A program made the position numbers and the translations under genes. From assembly GCA_905478765.1 (NCBI GenBank), contig CAJQJY010000001.1:1-64000 (forward strand): DNA of 64,000 nt, written 5' to 3'. Position 1 is the first letter of the stretch, and each line of letters opens with the position of its first letter. The DNA is from an uncultured Flavobacteriales bacterium (GTDB taxonomy: Bacteria; Bacteroidota; Bacteroidia; Flavobacteriales; BACL11). This document shows positions 27,985 through 36,989 of this stretch, in pieces. Below the pieces are notes generated by a model. That model was not told the origin of the DNA and searched no databases. It worked only from the letters and a program-made list of their open reading frames with translations.

Positions 27985-27992
27985 CAAAGATA
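27985..27992 (-). promoter_or_regulatory. -7 box of the porin-like gene
   Basis: Minus strand TATCTTTG, a full TAnnTTTG match, 27 bases before the ATG. A TTTG further upstream is only 11 bp away, too close for a normal -33 element. Confidence 0.5.
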
Positions 27993-28276
27993 AACCTCTT
28001 TAACAAATGGCACCTAATAAAATGCACTCTTTTTAACAATTAAATGTTTGTAATGCAGTTAATTAATTGTAATTAAGGGTTTTAGGATGTATAGTTCTGT
28101 GCTGGTATTCCAGTTAAAAATGTTAAAAACAGTTGAAAATGAACCTAAATACTTAAAATTACACATAAATTGCACTTGTTTTTTAGAAAATATTGTGTCA
28201 TTTCAACCCATTTGGGCCTTTTTTAAGTGCTTTTTTGATACTAAATTTGATTATTTACTAGTAGTAAAAAGTTGTT
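27993..28276. other. Intergenic region without recognisable gene
   Basis: About 280 bp of A+T-rich DNA lie between the porin-like gene and the end of the ABC permease gene. A 66-codon frame at 28087-28287 has no recognisable features. I see no clear terminator for the permease operon and no convincing gene remnant on either strand. Confidence 0.6.
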
Positions 28277-29527
28277 TTAGTACTTAAGCCATCTCCAAAG
28301 CTCTTTATAGCTTACTTTTTTGCCATACATCAATATTCCAGTGCGATAAATACGCCCTGCAAACCATGTTGTTCCTATAAAAGCGGCTATAAGTATTACT
28401 ATAGAAAGGGCTAATTCCCAGTTTGCTACCCCAAATGGAAGTCTTACCATCATTATTACTGGAGAGGTAAAAGGTATCATGCTCATCCAAAAAGCCAATG
28501 TGCCATCCGGGTTTTCCATTATTGGTGTAATCAATAAAAAGGAGAGTATTAGTGGAATAGTTATTGGAAGTACAAATTGTTGCGTGTCTGCTTCTGCATC
28601 TACTGCCGATCCAACTGCTGCAAATAATGCGCTATACATAAGATATCCTGCTAAGAAGTAGAATATAAATGCTAAGAAAATCTGTAACAAATTTATTCCT
28701 CCAGTTAATTCATCTACTTGTGCTAATATCATTGATTGATCAGAACTATTCATTTCAGTAGCCATGACATTTAAATCTAAAAAGAAAAGTTCCGCTAAAG
28801 TTGATATTATTACTGTAAGGAGTATCCAGAGTATAAATTGAGTAAGTCCTACTAAAGCTACACCTAGAATTTTGCCCATCATTAGTTGAAATGGTTTAAC
28901 AGATGAGATGATTACCTCTACAATTCTGCTGGTTTTCTCTTCAATAACACCTCTCATGACCATAGTTCCGTACATAAAAATGAAAATATATATAAGTATA
29001 CCACTAATAAAGCCGATTCCCATACTTGCTTCAGCTTGGGAATTACTTGTATTTCCATCTTCTGAAATTATCTTGGTAGTGATGTTGATTTCTGTACTTG
29101 CATTTTCTAGAATTTGCAAATCAATTCCAAAAAGTTTTAATTTTTCGTGTTCTATTATTTGTTCTAGTTGCCTTTCTATAGATTTACTTACTGATAAACT
29201 AATCTGCTGATTGGAATAGAGTGTAAAATTTTCTCCCTCTATATGCAGTAGTGCATAAAACAGACTTTCGCTAAAATCAGTTTTAAGTATTTCTGCTTCT
29301 GATGTAGGGATAGTTGTAAAGTGAATAAACTCACTATCTTCTAGATTAAAGTTTGCATCTTCGTTTAACGCAATTATTCTGTTCTCTTTAGTTTGGGTTG
29401 CTAAGAAAGTGGGAACTATTAAAAGTGCTGCCATAAGCATTGGCCCAAGAATTGTCATTATAATAAATGATTTTTTCCTTACCCTTACTAGGTATTCTCT
29501 TTTAATAATGAGCCAAATCTTATGCAT
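28277..29527 (-). CDS. ABC-2 type transporter permease (NatB-like)
   Basis: A 416-residue membrane protein. One N-terminal helix (SFIIMTILGPMLMAALL) is followed by a ~140-residue extracytoplasmic domain, then five or six C-terminal helices with the ABC-2 signature GVIEEKTSRIVEVIISSVKPFQLMMGKILG. It pairs with the ATPase gene just upstream (8-bp overlap) to form an exporter of the NatAB/YhaP type. Substrate is unknown; sodium or drug export are guesses from the family name. Confidence 0.9.
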   Translation of the reverse strand: MHKIWLIIKREYLVRVRKKSFIIMTILGPMLMAALLIVPTFLATQTKENRIIALNEDANFNLEDSEFIHFTTIPTSEAEILKTDFSESLFYALLHIEGENFTLYSNQQISLSVSKSIERQLEQIIEHEKLKLFGIDLQILENASTEINITTKIISEDGNTSNSQAEASMGIGFISGILIYIFIFMYGTMVMRGVIEEKTSRIVEVIISSVKPFQLMMGKILGVALVGLTQFILWILLTVIISTLAELFFLDLNVMATEMNSSDQSMILAQVDELTGGINLLQIFLAFIFYFLAGYLMYSALFAAVGSAVDAEADTQQFVLPITIPLILSFLLITPIMENPDGTLAFWMSMIPFTSPVIMMVRLPFGVANWELALSIVILIAAFIGTTWFAGRIYRTGILMYGKKVSYKELWRWLKY

Positions 29528-30413
29528 TATTTACAGCTTTTATAAATATTTCCTCCATGCTTGGTGTTTCCTTTTTAAAAGAAATGATTTCTGTATCTTT
29601 TAAGATACTTTCTAAAATTTCTTTAATTGATTTTCCATCTTTGGGTTTGATCTGGTAATTATTATCTTCCATTGATACAATATTGAAAAAATCATTTTCT
29701 TGTATTTCTCCACCTGATGTAACAATTTTAAAAGTATTAGTAGCAAATTGTTTTTTAATATCTTCTATTGTCCCATCTAGTATAGTATTTGATTTATTTA
29801 TAAGTGCAATATGATCACAAATCTCTTCAACAGATTCCATCCTGTGAGTTGAGAAAATAATAGTTGTTCCTTTTTCAGCTAGTTCTAGAATTTCTTTTCT
29901 GATAATAGCAGCATTTATAGGGTCAAAACCAGAAAATGGCTCATCAAAAATTAAGAGTTTTGGCTCATGAATTACTGTTACAATAAACTGTATTTTTTGT
30001 GCCATTCCTTTACTTAATTCTTCTACTTTTTTATTCCACCAACTTAAAATATCCAGTTTTTCAAACCAATACTTTAATTTATCTAAAGCTGTATTGTAGC
30101 TCATTCCTTTTAGTTGCGCTAGATAAAGAGCTTGCTCTCCAACTTTCATTTTTTTGTAAAGTCCTCTTTCCTCTGGCATGTAGCCAATTTCAGCAATGTG
30201 ATGTTTTTGTAAAGGTTCTCCATCAAAAATAACTTCACCACTATCTGGTGCAGTAATCTGATTAATGATGCGCATTAAAGTAGTTTTTCCTGCTCCATTT
30301 GGTCCAAGTAAACCGTAAATACTTCCTTTGGGTACTGAAATATTTGCATTTGTTAATGCAGTATAATCTCCATATTGCTTTACAACATCTTTTACTATAA
30401 GGAGGTCTTGCAT
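29520..30413 (-). CDS. ABC transporter ATP-binding protein (NatA-like)
   Basis: A 297-residue ATPase with Walker A GPNGAGKTT, a Q-loop, a slightly degenerate signature (ELSKGMAQKIQF), Walker B LLIFDEPFSGFDP and the H-loop STHRM. About 80 C-terminal residues form the accessory domain common in NatA/DrrA-type ATPases. The gene overlaps the permease gene, and the two form a two-gene operon downstream of dnaJ on the same strand. Confidence 0.93.
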   Translation of the reverse strand: MQDLLIVKDVVKQYGDYTALTNANISVPKGSIYGLLGPNGAGKTTLMRIINQITAPDSGEVIFDGEPLQKHHIAEIGYMPEERGLYKKMKVGEQALYLAQLKGMSYNTALDKLKYWFEKLDILSWWNKKVEELSKGMAQKIQFIVTVIHEPKLLIFDEPFSGFDPINAAIIRKEILELAEKGTTIIFSTHRMESVEEICDHIALINKSNTILDGTIEDIKKQFATNTFKIVTSGGEIQENDFFNIVSMEDNNYQIKPKDGKSIKEILESILKDTEIISFKKETPSMEEIFIKAVNNA

Positions 30414-30448
30414 ATTTTGAAGTATTTATTACTAGATACTAGTTATTT

Positions 30449-31561
30449 TTAACCAAACATTTCTCTTACCCTATCAAAAAATGATTTATCACTTCTTGTT
30501 GGTTTTGGCATAAAGGTGTCTGATTTCTTGCAACTTTCAAAGAATTTCTTTTCTTCTTTTGATAAAGCTTGAGGAGTCCAAACATTTATATGAATGAGTA
30601 AATCTCCTTTACCATATGCATTTACTGAGGGCAATCCTTTGCCTTTTAATCTTAAAATTTTACCGGACTGTATACCTTCTTCTAATTTAATTTTTACTTT
30701 TCCAGTAACTGTTGGTATTTCAGATGAAGTTCCAAGTGCAGCATCAGCAAAACTAATATAATGGTCAAAGTGTAAGTTTTGTCCATCACGGATTAAACTT
30801 TCATGGTCTTCAATTGCAATAAGAACGATTAAATCTCCATTTATTCCTTCAAAAGGTGCCGCATTTCCTTTTCCACTAACCTTTAACTGCATTCCATCTT
30901 CAACTCCTTCAGGAATAGTAATTTTAACTGTTTCAGTTTCTTTAAGCATCCCATTTGCATCTGTTTCTGCTGGACGTTTATCAATGCTTTTTCCATTCCC
31001 ATTACAATTTGGGCATGCGCTTTGAGTTTGCATTTGCCCTAAAATTGTATTGCTAATTCTAGTAACTTGACCGCTTCCATTGCAAGTTCTACATGTTGTG
31101 TAAGTTACTCCTTCAGCATTTACTAATCGGCTTACTTTTATCTTTTTCTCAACTCCTTCAGCAACTTCTTTAAGATTTAATGATAAACGGATTCTAAGGT
31201 TTGATCCTTTTACAACTCTTCTTCCTCTTTGTCGACCACCTCCACCAAAACCACCTCCACCAAAAATATCACCAAACTGACTGAATATGTCATCCATATT
31301 CATTCCACCACCACCGAATCCACCACCAGCAGCACCCCCCATTCCAGCATGTCCGTATTGATCGTATCTTTGTTTTTTCTCAGCATTACTTAATACATCA
31401 TAAGCTTCCGCAGCTTCTTTAAATTTTTCTTCAGCAGCAGGGTTGTCAGGGTTCTTATCAGGATGATATTTTACTGCTAATTTCCTGTAAGCTTTTTTAA
31501 TCTCTTTGGATTCAGCATTTTTGCTGACGCCTAAAGTTTCGTAATAATCTCTTTTTGACAT
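30449..31561 (-). CDS. dnaJ: Chaperone DnaJ with a single zinc centre
   Basis: Co-chaperone of DnaK. The 370-residue protein has a J domain with HPD (~33-35), a G/F-rich linker (~72-110), the zinc region, and two C-terminal substrate-binding beta domains. Only two of the usual four C-x2-C-x-G-x-G motifs remain: CRTCNGSG and CPNCNGNG, corresponding to motifs 2 and 3 (zinc centre II). The positions of motifs 1 and 4 read [10 protein letters not shown] and [10 protein letters not shown], without Cys. grpE lies three bases upstream on the same transcript; dnaK is not in the window. Confidence 0.95.
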   Translation of the reverse strand: MSKRDYYETLGVSKNAESKEIKKAYRKLAVKYHPDKNPDNPAAEEKFKEAAEAYDVLSNAEKKQRYDQYGHAGMGGAAGGGFGGGGMNMDDIFSQFGDIFGGGGFGGGGRQRGRRVVKGSNLRIRLSLNLKEVAEGVEKKIKVSRLVNAEGVTYTTCRTCNGSGQVTRISNTILGQMQTQSACPNCNGNGKSIDKRPAETDANGMLKETETVKITIPEGVEDGMQLKVSGKGNAAPFEGINGDLIVLIAIEDHESLIRDGQNLHFDHYISFADAALGTSSEIPTVTGKVKIKLEEGIQSGKILRLKGKGLPSVNAYGKGDLLIHINVWTPQALSKEEKKFFESCKKSDTFMPKPTRSDKSFFDRVREMFG

Positions 31562-31564
31562 GCT

Positions 31565-32119
31565 TTATTCTTTATTAGCTACAACTACTTTTGCATAGCG
31601 TATTACTTTGTTCCCAAGTAGATATCCTTTTTCAACAACATCAATAATTTTACCTTTCATATCATCAGTTGGTGCAGGGATATTTGTAATCGCCTCATGA
31701 AAGTCAGTATCTAATTCTATACCTATAGGGTCTTCAATTTCTTTTAAACCTTTCTTCTCAAGTTCTGATTTTAGCTGTTTATAGATTAAAACTGTACCGT
31801 CTTCATCACCATAATTATTAGCTTTTATGGATCTTTCAAAATTATCCAGAATTGGCAGTAGAGTAGACATAATGTCTTTATTAGCAGAAGTAAAAAGTTC
31901 AATTCTTTCCTTAGTAGTTCTTTTTCTAAAGTTTTCAAACTCAGCAAAAAGTCTTAGGTTTTTATCTTTTTCAGTTGCTAACAATTCTTCAGTAGTAGGT
32001 GGGATTACTTCCTCTTTCACTTTTTTCTTCTCTGATTTTTTAGTATTTTCATCAGCAATTACCTCCTCATTATCGTTCACTTTTTTAGTAATTTTTTGCT
32101 CTTCTTTTTTTTTACTCAT
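31565..32119 (-). CDS. grpE: Nucleotide exchange factor GrpE
   Basis: The ADP-release factor for DnaK. The 184-residue protein has a charged, disordered N-terminus (~1-45), a long helix (ATEKDKNLRLFAEFENFRKRT region), the LLPILDNFERSI motif, and a C-terminal beta domain ending with KGYLLGNKVIRYAKVVV. It is followed after three bases by dnaJ, as is standard. The upstream 70 bp contain an inverted repeat (32182-32194), but no CIRCE element is visible. Confidence 0.96.
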   Translation of the reverse strand: MSKKKEEQKITKKVNDNEEVIADENTKKSEKKKVKEEVIPPTTEELLATEKDKNLRLFAEFENFRKRTTKERIELFTSANKDIMSTLLPILDNFERSIKANNYGDEDGTVLIYKQLKSELEKKGLKEIEDPIGIELDTDFHEAITNIPAPTDDMKGKIIDVVEKGYLLGNKVIRYAKVVVANKE

Positions 32120-32181
32120 GATATTTTTTTATTATACTGCATATATCTGTGCAAATAGTTTGCCAAAGGCATTTATAAGTC

Positions 32182-32194
32182 AAACTGTCAGTTT
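32182..32194. repeat. Short perfect inverted repeat upstream of grpE
   Basis: AAACTG-T-CAGTTT is a 13-bp palindrome with one central base. It overlaps the stop codon of the thioredoxin-like gene and lies about 65 bp upstream of grpE. It could be an operator half-site pair or a weak hairpin; it has no T-tract. Confidence 0.4.
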
Positions 32195-32699
32195 ATTTTT
32201 TTTGGGATTTAAGGAATCGGTGTAATGCAGGGCCTTTTAAGTCTTTTGCAATAATTATTCCATTACCGTCAATTAGCACATTGCTAGGGATAGAACGAAT
32301 GCCATATTTATTAGACCCTTCTGACTCCCAACCCCCTAAATCAGAAACATGATATTCCCAAAAAAGTTGATCTTTGTTTATTGCTTTTACCCATGCTTTT
32401 TGCTTGGAATCAAGCGATAAACTGTAGATTTCAAAACCATTTCCGTTTTTGAATTTCTGTTTATTGAATTTACGGTAGGCATCAACTATATTTGGGTTTT
32501 CTCTCCTGCAAGGCCCACACCAGCTTGCCCAAAAATCAATTAGGACTAAATTTCCTTTTAATGAAGATAACGTCATTTTATTTCCTGTTGGATTGTTATA
32601 TTCGAGTGCAGGAGCAATGTCTCCTATTTTTAATCCTATTTCTTGTGCTGAAGCAAATGATGTAAGTATACAGAAAGCAATTAGCAATATTTTATTCAT
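32193..32699 (-). CDS. TlpA-like thioredoxin-family protein
   Basis: A 168-residue secreted thioredoxin fold protein. It has a signal peptide (MNKILLIAFCILTSFASAQ), an AhpC/TSA-like body and the active site WASWCGPCRRE, then IRSIPSNVLID with the cis-Pro loop. It probably acts as a periplasmic thiol-disulfide reductase. DsbD, encoded at 9586-11523, would be a natural electron donor (inference). Its ATG shares a base with the murA stop, so it is cotranscribed with murA. Confidence 0.92.
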   Translation of the reverse strand: MNKILLIAFCILTSFASAQEIGLKIGDIAPALEYNNPTGNKMTLSSLKGNLVLIDFWASWCGPCRRENPNIVDAYRKFNKQKFKNGNGFEIYSLSLDSKQKAWVKAINKDQLFWEYHVSDLGGWESEGSNKYGIRSIPSNVLIDGNGIIIAKDLKGPALHRFLKSQKK

Positions 32700-34006
32700 T
32701 AATCTATTCTTGTAATTTGTGCTCCAATAGCATTTAATCTAGTATCAATATTTTGATATCCTCTATCAATTTGCTCAATGTTGTGTATTGTGCTTTCTCC
32801 ATCAGCAGCAAGTGCAGCTAATAATAATGAAACTCCAGCTCTAATATCAGGAGAAGTCATGGTTGTTGCTTTAAATTGATGCTGATGATTTAGTCCAATA
32901 ACTGTTGCTCTATGAGGATCACATAGAATAATTTGAGCTCCCATATCAATCAATTTATCCACAAAGAATAATCTTGATTCAAACATTTTTTGGTGTATTA
33001 GTACAGATCCTTTAGCTTGAGATGCAACAACTAAAATAATTGATAACAAATCAGGTGTAAATCCTGGCCAAGGAGCATCTGAAATAGTTAAAATTGAACC
33101 ATCAATAAAGGATTGTATTTTATAGCTATCTTGTGAAGGAATATAAATATCATCTCCTCTTCTTTCCATTTTGATTCCTAATTTTGCAAAAACAGACGGG
33201 ATTAATCCTAACTCATTATAAGCTACATTTTTAATAGTAATCTCTGATTTTGTAATTGCAGCCAAGCCTATAAAAGACCCTATTTCAATCATATCAGGAA
33301 GTATTCTGTGTGTACATCCTCCTAGATATTGTACACCTTCAATGTGTAACAAATTAGAGCCAACACCAGTAATCTTAGCCCCCATTGAATTTAACATTTT
33401 GCATAATTGTTGCAAGTAAGGTTCGCATGCAGCATTATAAATGCTCGTTTTTCCTTTAGCCATTACGGCTGTCATTACAATGTTTGCAGTTCCAGTAACT
33501 GATGCTTCATCAAGTAACATGTCTGCCCCTTTTAGCTCATCAGCAGTTACTCGGTAGAACTGTTCTTTAGTATCATATACAAATTTAGCGCCTAGATTTT
33601 CAAAGCCAATAAAGTGTGTGTCTAATCTTCTTCTTCCGATTTTATCGCCACCAGGCTTTGGAATATATCCTTTTCCGTATCGAGCTAAAAGAGGGCCTAC
33701 TATCATAATTGAACCTCTAATTCGACTACTTTTTGATTTATAATCTTCTGATGATAAATAATCAACATCAACATTATCGGCTTTAAAAGTATAAGTTGAT
33801 TCATCAAGTTGATTTATGGTTACATTTAAATCACGTAACAAATCAATTAAGATATTTACATCACGAATGTTCGGTACATTTTCCATTCTTACTTCCTCAG
33901 GAGTAAGTAAGACGGCACACAAAACTTGAAGTGCCTCATTTTTTGCTCCTTGCGGATGTAAATCTCCTCTTAGCTGTATTCCTCCTTTTACTTTAAATGT
34001 AGCCAT
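32699..34006 (-). CDS. murA: UDP-N-acetylglucosamine 1-carboxyvinyltransferase with Asp in place of the catalytic Cys
   Basis: First committed step of peptidoglycan synthesis: transfer of enolpyruvate from PEP to UDP-GlcNAc. The 435-residue protein keeps the family frame (LHPQGAKNEALQ, RIRGSIMIVGPLLARYGKG, DLLSIILVVASQAKG, RGYQNIDTRL). In the active-site loop, where E. coli has PGGC115, this protein reads PGGDKIGRRRLDTH with Asp at residue 121 (codon at 33644-33646). Cys-to-Asp at this place is known to keep activity and give fosfomycin resistance. It lies between the DUF4290 and TlpA-like genes in a tight operon. Confidence 0.96.
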   Translation of the reverse strand: MATFKVKGGIQLRGDLHPQGAKNEALQVLCAVLLTPEEVRMENVPNIRDVNILIDLLRDLNVTINQLDESTYTFKADNVDVDYLSSEDYKSKSSRIRGSIMIVGPLLARYGKGYIPKPGGDKIGRRRLDTHFIGFENLGAKFVYDTKEQFYRVTADELKGADMLLDEASVTGTANIVMTAVMAKGKTSIYNAACEPYLQQLCKMLNSMGAKITGVGSNLLHIEGVQYLGGCTHRILPDMIEIGSFIGLAAITKSEITIKNVAYNELGLIPSVFAKLGIKMERRGDDIYIPSQDSYKIQSFIDGSILTISDAPWPGFTPDLLSIILVVASQAKGSVLIHQKMFESRLFFVDKLIDMGAQIILCDPHRATVIGLNHQHQFKATTMTSPDIRAGVSLLLAALAADGESTIHNIEQIDRGYQNIDTRLNAIGAQITRID

Positions 34007-34630
34007 TTAGTAATTCTTTTTATAGTTCTTTTTATAATTTTTTTTCTTACTGTTATTCTTTTTAATGCTGTTAGTACCTCCTTGCCTTACAGATGCTGAA
34101 CGGATAAATTCAAAATCATCACCAAGTTTTAACTCATCATTAGACATTTGATTAAGATGTAAACGAATGATGTTATTATCCACTGAACTTTCATTGAATA
34201 AAATATAAGATTTTTTCATCTGATTAGCAATCATTCCAGTCATAATTTCTTTCTCAGAACCTTCCATTTTCATGGCAGTTTTTATCATTGTTTGGATCGT
34301 ATTTCCATAATATGAGAAACGAATTTTATTGCTAGGATAGGTCATTGGTTCTGGTTTTTCTTCTAGCTTTTCAGCCTCTGGCTTAGGGTAAGGTGATTTT
34401 ATATCAAGTTTAAAATCAGACATTATATGCAAGTGATCCCATAGCTTATGAGTAAATTCCTTTACATCTCGCAAGTGAGGATTCATTTGCCCCATAAATG
34501 CAATAATTGCATCTACACATTTTTGTTGCTCTTCTTTATCAGTTAAGCTTGTAGCGTGATTAATCATTTTATGAACATGCCTTCCATATTCAGGTATCGT
34601 TAGATGCTCTCTCTCAGTATTGTATTTCAT
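34007..34630 (-). CDS. DUF4290 family protein
   Basis: 207 residues from ATG at 34630 (MKYNTEREHLTIPEYGRHVH). The extra codons up to 34702 run through a terminator hairpin and are unlikely to be translated. The conserved opening and the LWDHLHIMSDF and NQMKKSYILFN segments identify DUF4290, a Bacteroidetes-specific family of unknown function that is usually encoded next to murA. The C-terminus is a low-complexity Lys/Asn/Tyr tail of repeated KNYK units, made by a 12-bp tandem repeat at 34014-34037; such a tail may bind RNA or nucleic acid (inference). Confidence 0.88.
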   Translation of the reverse strand: MKYNTEREHLTIPEYGRHVHKMINHATSLTDKEEQQKCVDAIIAFMGQMNPHLRDVKEFTHKLWDHLHIMSDFKLDIKSPYPKPEAEKLEEKPEPMTYPSNKIRFSYYGNTIQTMIKTAMKMEGSEKEIMTGMIANQMKKSYILFNESSVDNNIIRLHLNQMSNDELKLGDDFEFIRSASVRQGGTNSIKKNNSKKKNYKKNYKKNY

Positions 34631-34646
34631 GAAAATATATTTGTAG

Positions 34647-34654
34647 CAAAAGTA
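34647..34654 (-). promoter_or_regulatory. -7 box of the DUF4290-murA operon
   Basis: Minus strand TACTTTTG, 16 bases before the ATG at 34630. A TTTG at 34670-34673 is only 15 bp upstream and lies inside the terminator of the preceding gene. Confidence 0.5.
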
Positions 34655-34656
34655 AT

Positions 34657-34685
34657 AAAAAAAGCCCACCAAATTGGTGAGCTTT
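34657..34685 (-). terminator. Rho-independent terminator after the thiamine-type TonB receptor
   Basis: On the minus strand the stem AAAGCTCACC/GGTGGGCTTT has one G-U pair, an AATTT loop and a following run of T. It lies about 38 bases past the stop codon of the receptor gene. Confidence 0.85.
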
Positions 34686-34722
34686 TGTCTAATCTCTAAC
34701 ATCTATATGCTAGTACCAAAAT

Positions 34723-36924
34723 CTAAAATCCTAAAGTAAGTCCTAAAAGATAATTTCTTGTTGCTTCAGGAAAATAACCAGCAGAATTGTAGCCTCTTTC
34801 GCTATCAGCATTTACATAATGATCGTATTCTCTAGGGTCATAACCATCAGAAACAAAACGATACACCCAAGCATTGCTTACATATTCGTTATCTAATAAG
34901 TTGTTTACTTGTAATGTAAGTTTTGCAGTTTTAAATATTTTACTTTCCCATTTATATGCTAATCTTAAATTATTTACTAAGTAATCATCTAATTTTCTAT
35001 CATCAGAAGAAGTGTTATCAATAAATTGCTCACCAACATATTTGCTTATAAAATCAATACTGATATTTTTATCTATTTTATAATTGAAAATTGAAGCCCA
35101 AATAGCTGTTGGAGAAAAAGCTAAATCAGTATTTTCATAATCTATTTTTTCTTGGCCTCCAGTATCCCAATTGTCAATATATTCAGTATGGCTAATTATT
35201 TTGTTTTCTGATAGCGTCATGTTTCCTGCCCAAGTCATTTTTTCAGACAACTTGTATTTAGCTTCAATCTCAATTCCTTTTCTGTACGACTCATCAATAT
35301 TTGCTCTTCTATTAGCTCCTACATCATTAATCTGTCCAGTAAGGACTAACTGGTTTATATATTTCATCTGGTAAAGATTTACACCTAATGAAAATTTCTC
35401 TCCACTTTGTTTGTACCCAACTTCAGTATCGTAAAGTGTTTCATGTGATGGATATTCATCAGCTTTATTTTCTACATAATCATTTCTGTTCGGTTCTTTA
35501 TTGGCTACTGCAAATGACACATAAATGGATTGACTCTGATTTAAATCATGAAAAAGCCCGACTTTTGGATTGAAAAAAGCATGAGATACTTCTTGTTCGG
35601 ATGGCACCCCATTTCTATCATATCCTTCAAATATATAATCTACCCTTCTTCTTTGTAAATCTAAATAAAGGTTAGTGGCATCAGAATATTTATAATTTGT
35701 TTTTGCATAAAAGTTATGATCTAATTTTTTAGCTTTGTTCCAATAATACTGATGATTGATTGCTCCATTACTTGCGTACTCAGCCCAGATAATATTGCCG
35801 TAATGTTGCCCAGAATAACTATTGCTGGCACCCCCTAAAACTAAATCAAGCTTACCCATTTGATGATTAAGAGAATAAGTAAATCCTCCAAAATCATTAT
35901 TTAACCATTTCCTTCTGATAAGGTTAGTTGAAGAAATAGTATCATCAGATAAAATGATATTTTCCAGACCATAATCTACAAATTCTTCTCCAATTTTTTC
36001 TTGCTCATAATATCCTTCACCATGCGTAAAATGTGCAGCAATATTTACAGTGGTTTCTTTGCTTAATTGCTTGTTGTAATGCAATTGATAATGTGTTTGC
36101 TCATAATTATCAACTTCATTTTTGTAAGTGTAAGAGTTGTAGGTCCTATTTGAGTCTAAATAATTTAAAGGAACACCATTCCAAGCTTGATAAGTGCGTT
36201 CATGTCCCGTAAAAACCAATGCTTTTATAACTGATTTTTTCCCAAAATATGTTGCTTGGAGGTAAAGAGATTTTAAGTTAGAAGTTGCTCTATCTATATA
36301 ACCATCCGATGAAATTTTAGACACACGCCCATCAAAAGTAAACTTGTTATTAATAAGTCCAGTACCAAACTCTACATTGTTTTTTAAAGTAGAAAAACTC
36401 CCCATAGTATTGTTTGTAAGGAAGTAAGCGTTTTTGTTTAATCCGTCAGTTTTTAGGTTTACTGATGCCCCAAAAGCAGAAGCTCCATTAGTTGAAGTCC
36501 CTACACCTCTTTGAATTTGAATGTTCTCAATTGAAGATGAGAAATCGGGCATATTTACCCACCAAACTCCTTGGCTCTCAGAATCATTTAATGGAATTCC
36601 ATTAACTGTAACATTTATTCTTGTTGGGTCAGAACCTCTTACTCTAAAGCCAGTATAACCCACTCCAGCTCCTGCATCAGAAGTAGTAACTACTGAGGGA
36701 GTAAGTGAAATGATATAAGGTAAATCCTGTCCCAGATTTCCTTTTTCAATTTCTGATTTACTGATGTTTGTAAACGCTATTGGAGTTTTTTCAGTTGCTC
36801 TAAGCGCATTTACATTTACATCATTTAACACCTTTTGCATTAAAATAGTGTCATTTGGCTGTTGTGCAAAACCAATAAATGGTAGAGCAAGCAGAGCAGC
36901 CATGCAGTTTTTTTTGTTATACAT
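34723..36924 (-). CDS. TonB-dependent outer-membrane receptor under TPP riboswitch control (probable thiamine receptor)
   Basis: 733 residues: signal peptide ending IGFAQ, a plug domain (DLPYIISLTPSVV, GYTGFRVRGSDPTRINVTVNGIPLND, IQIQRGVGTSTNGASAFGAS), and a 22-strand barrel with the terminal domain LTLQVNNLLDNEYVSN. The last strand ends LLGLTLGF. It has no carboxypeptidase-like N-terminal extension, so it is a vitamin/siderophore-type receptor, not a SusC. The TPP riboswitch directly upstream and the PnuC-type transporter two genes upstream indicate uptake of thiamine or a thiamine precursor. A terminator at 34657-34685 ends the unit. Confidence 0.9.
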   Translation of the reverse strand: MYNKKNCMAALLALPFIGFAQQPNDTILMQKVLNDVNVNALRATEKTPIAFTNISKSEIEKGNLGQDLPYIISLTPSVVTTSDAGAGVGYTGFRVRGSDPTRINVTVNGIPLNDSESQGVWWVNMPDFSSSIENIQIQRGVGTSTNGASAFGASVNLKTDGLNKNAYFLTNNTMGSFSTLKNNVEFGTGLINNKFTFDGRVSKISSDGYIDRATSNLKSLYLQATYFGKKSVIKALVFTGHERTYQAWNGVPLNYLDSNRTYNSYTYKNEVDNYEQTHYQLHYNKQLSKETTVNIAAHFTHGEGYYEQEKIGEEFVDYGLENIILSDDTISSTNLIRRKWLNNDFGGFTYSLNHQMGKLDLVLGGASNSYSGQHYGNIIWAEYASNGAINHQYYWNKAKKLDHNFYAKTNYKYSDATNLYLDLQRRRVDYIFEGYDRNGVPSEQEVSHAFFNPKVGLFHDLNQSQSIYVSFAVANKEPNRNDYVENKADEYPSHETLYDTEVGYKQSGEKFSLGVNLYQMKYINQLVLTGQINDVGANRRANIDESYRKGIEIEAKYKLSEKMTWAGNMTLSENKIISHTEYIDNWDTGGQEKIDYENTDLAFSPTAIWASIFNYKIDKNISIDFISKYVGEQFIDNTSSDDRKLDDYLVNNLRLAYKWESKIFKTAKLTLQVNNLLDNEYVSNAWVYRFVSDGYDPREYDHYVNADSERGYNSAGYFPEATRNYLLGLTLGF

Positions 36925-36989
36925 TTTAATTATTTTTTGTTAACATTAGCAGATAAAATAGGGTTATTATCTGTTCTATTTAATGTTGA

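Noticed and set aside
28087-28287. 66-codon plus-strand frame between the porin-like and ABC permease genes
   Set aside because: No recognisable motif, no signal peptide, no promoter, and Cys/Phe-rich composition typical of chance frames in A+T-rich DNA.
34014-34037. Tandem 12-bp repeats as the start of a CRISPR or regulatory array
   Set aside because: Only two units, without spacers; they encode the Lys/Asn/Tyr tail of the DUF4290 protein.
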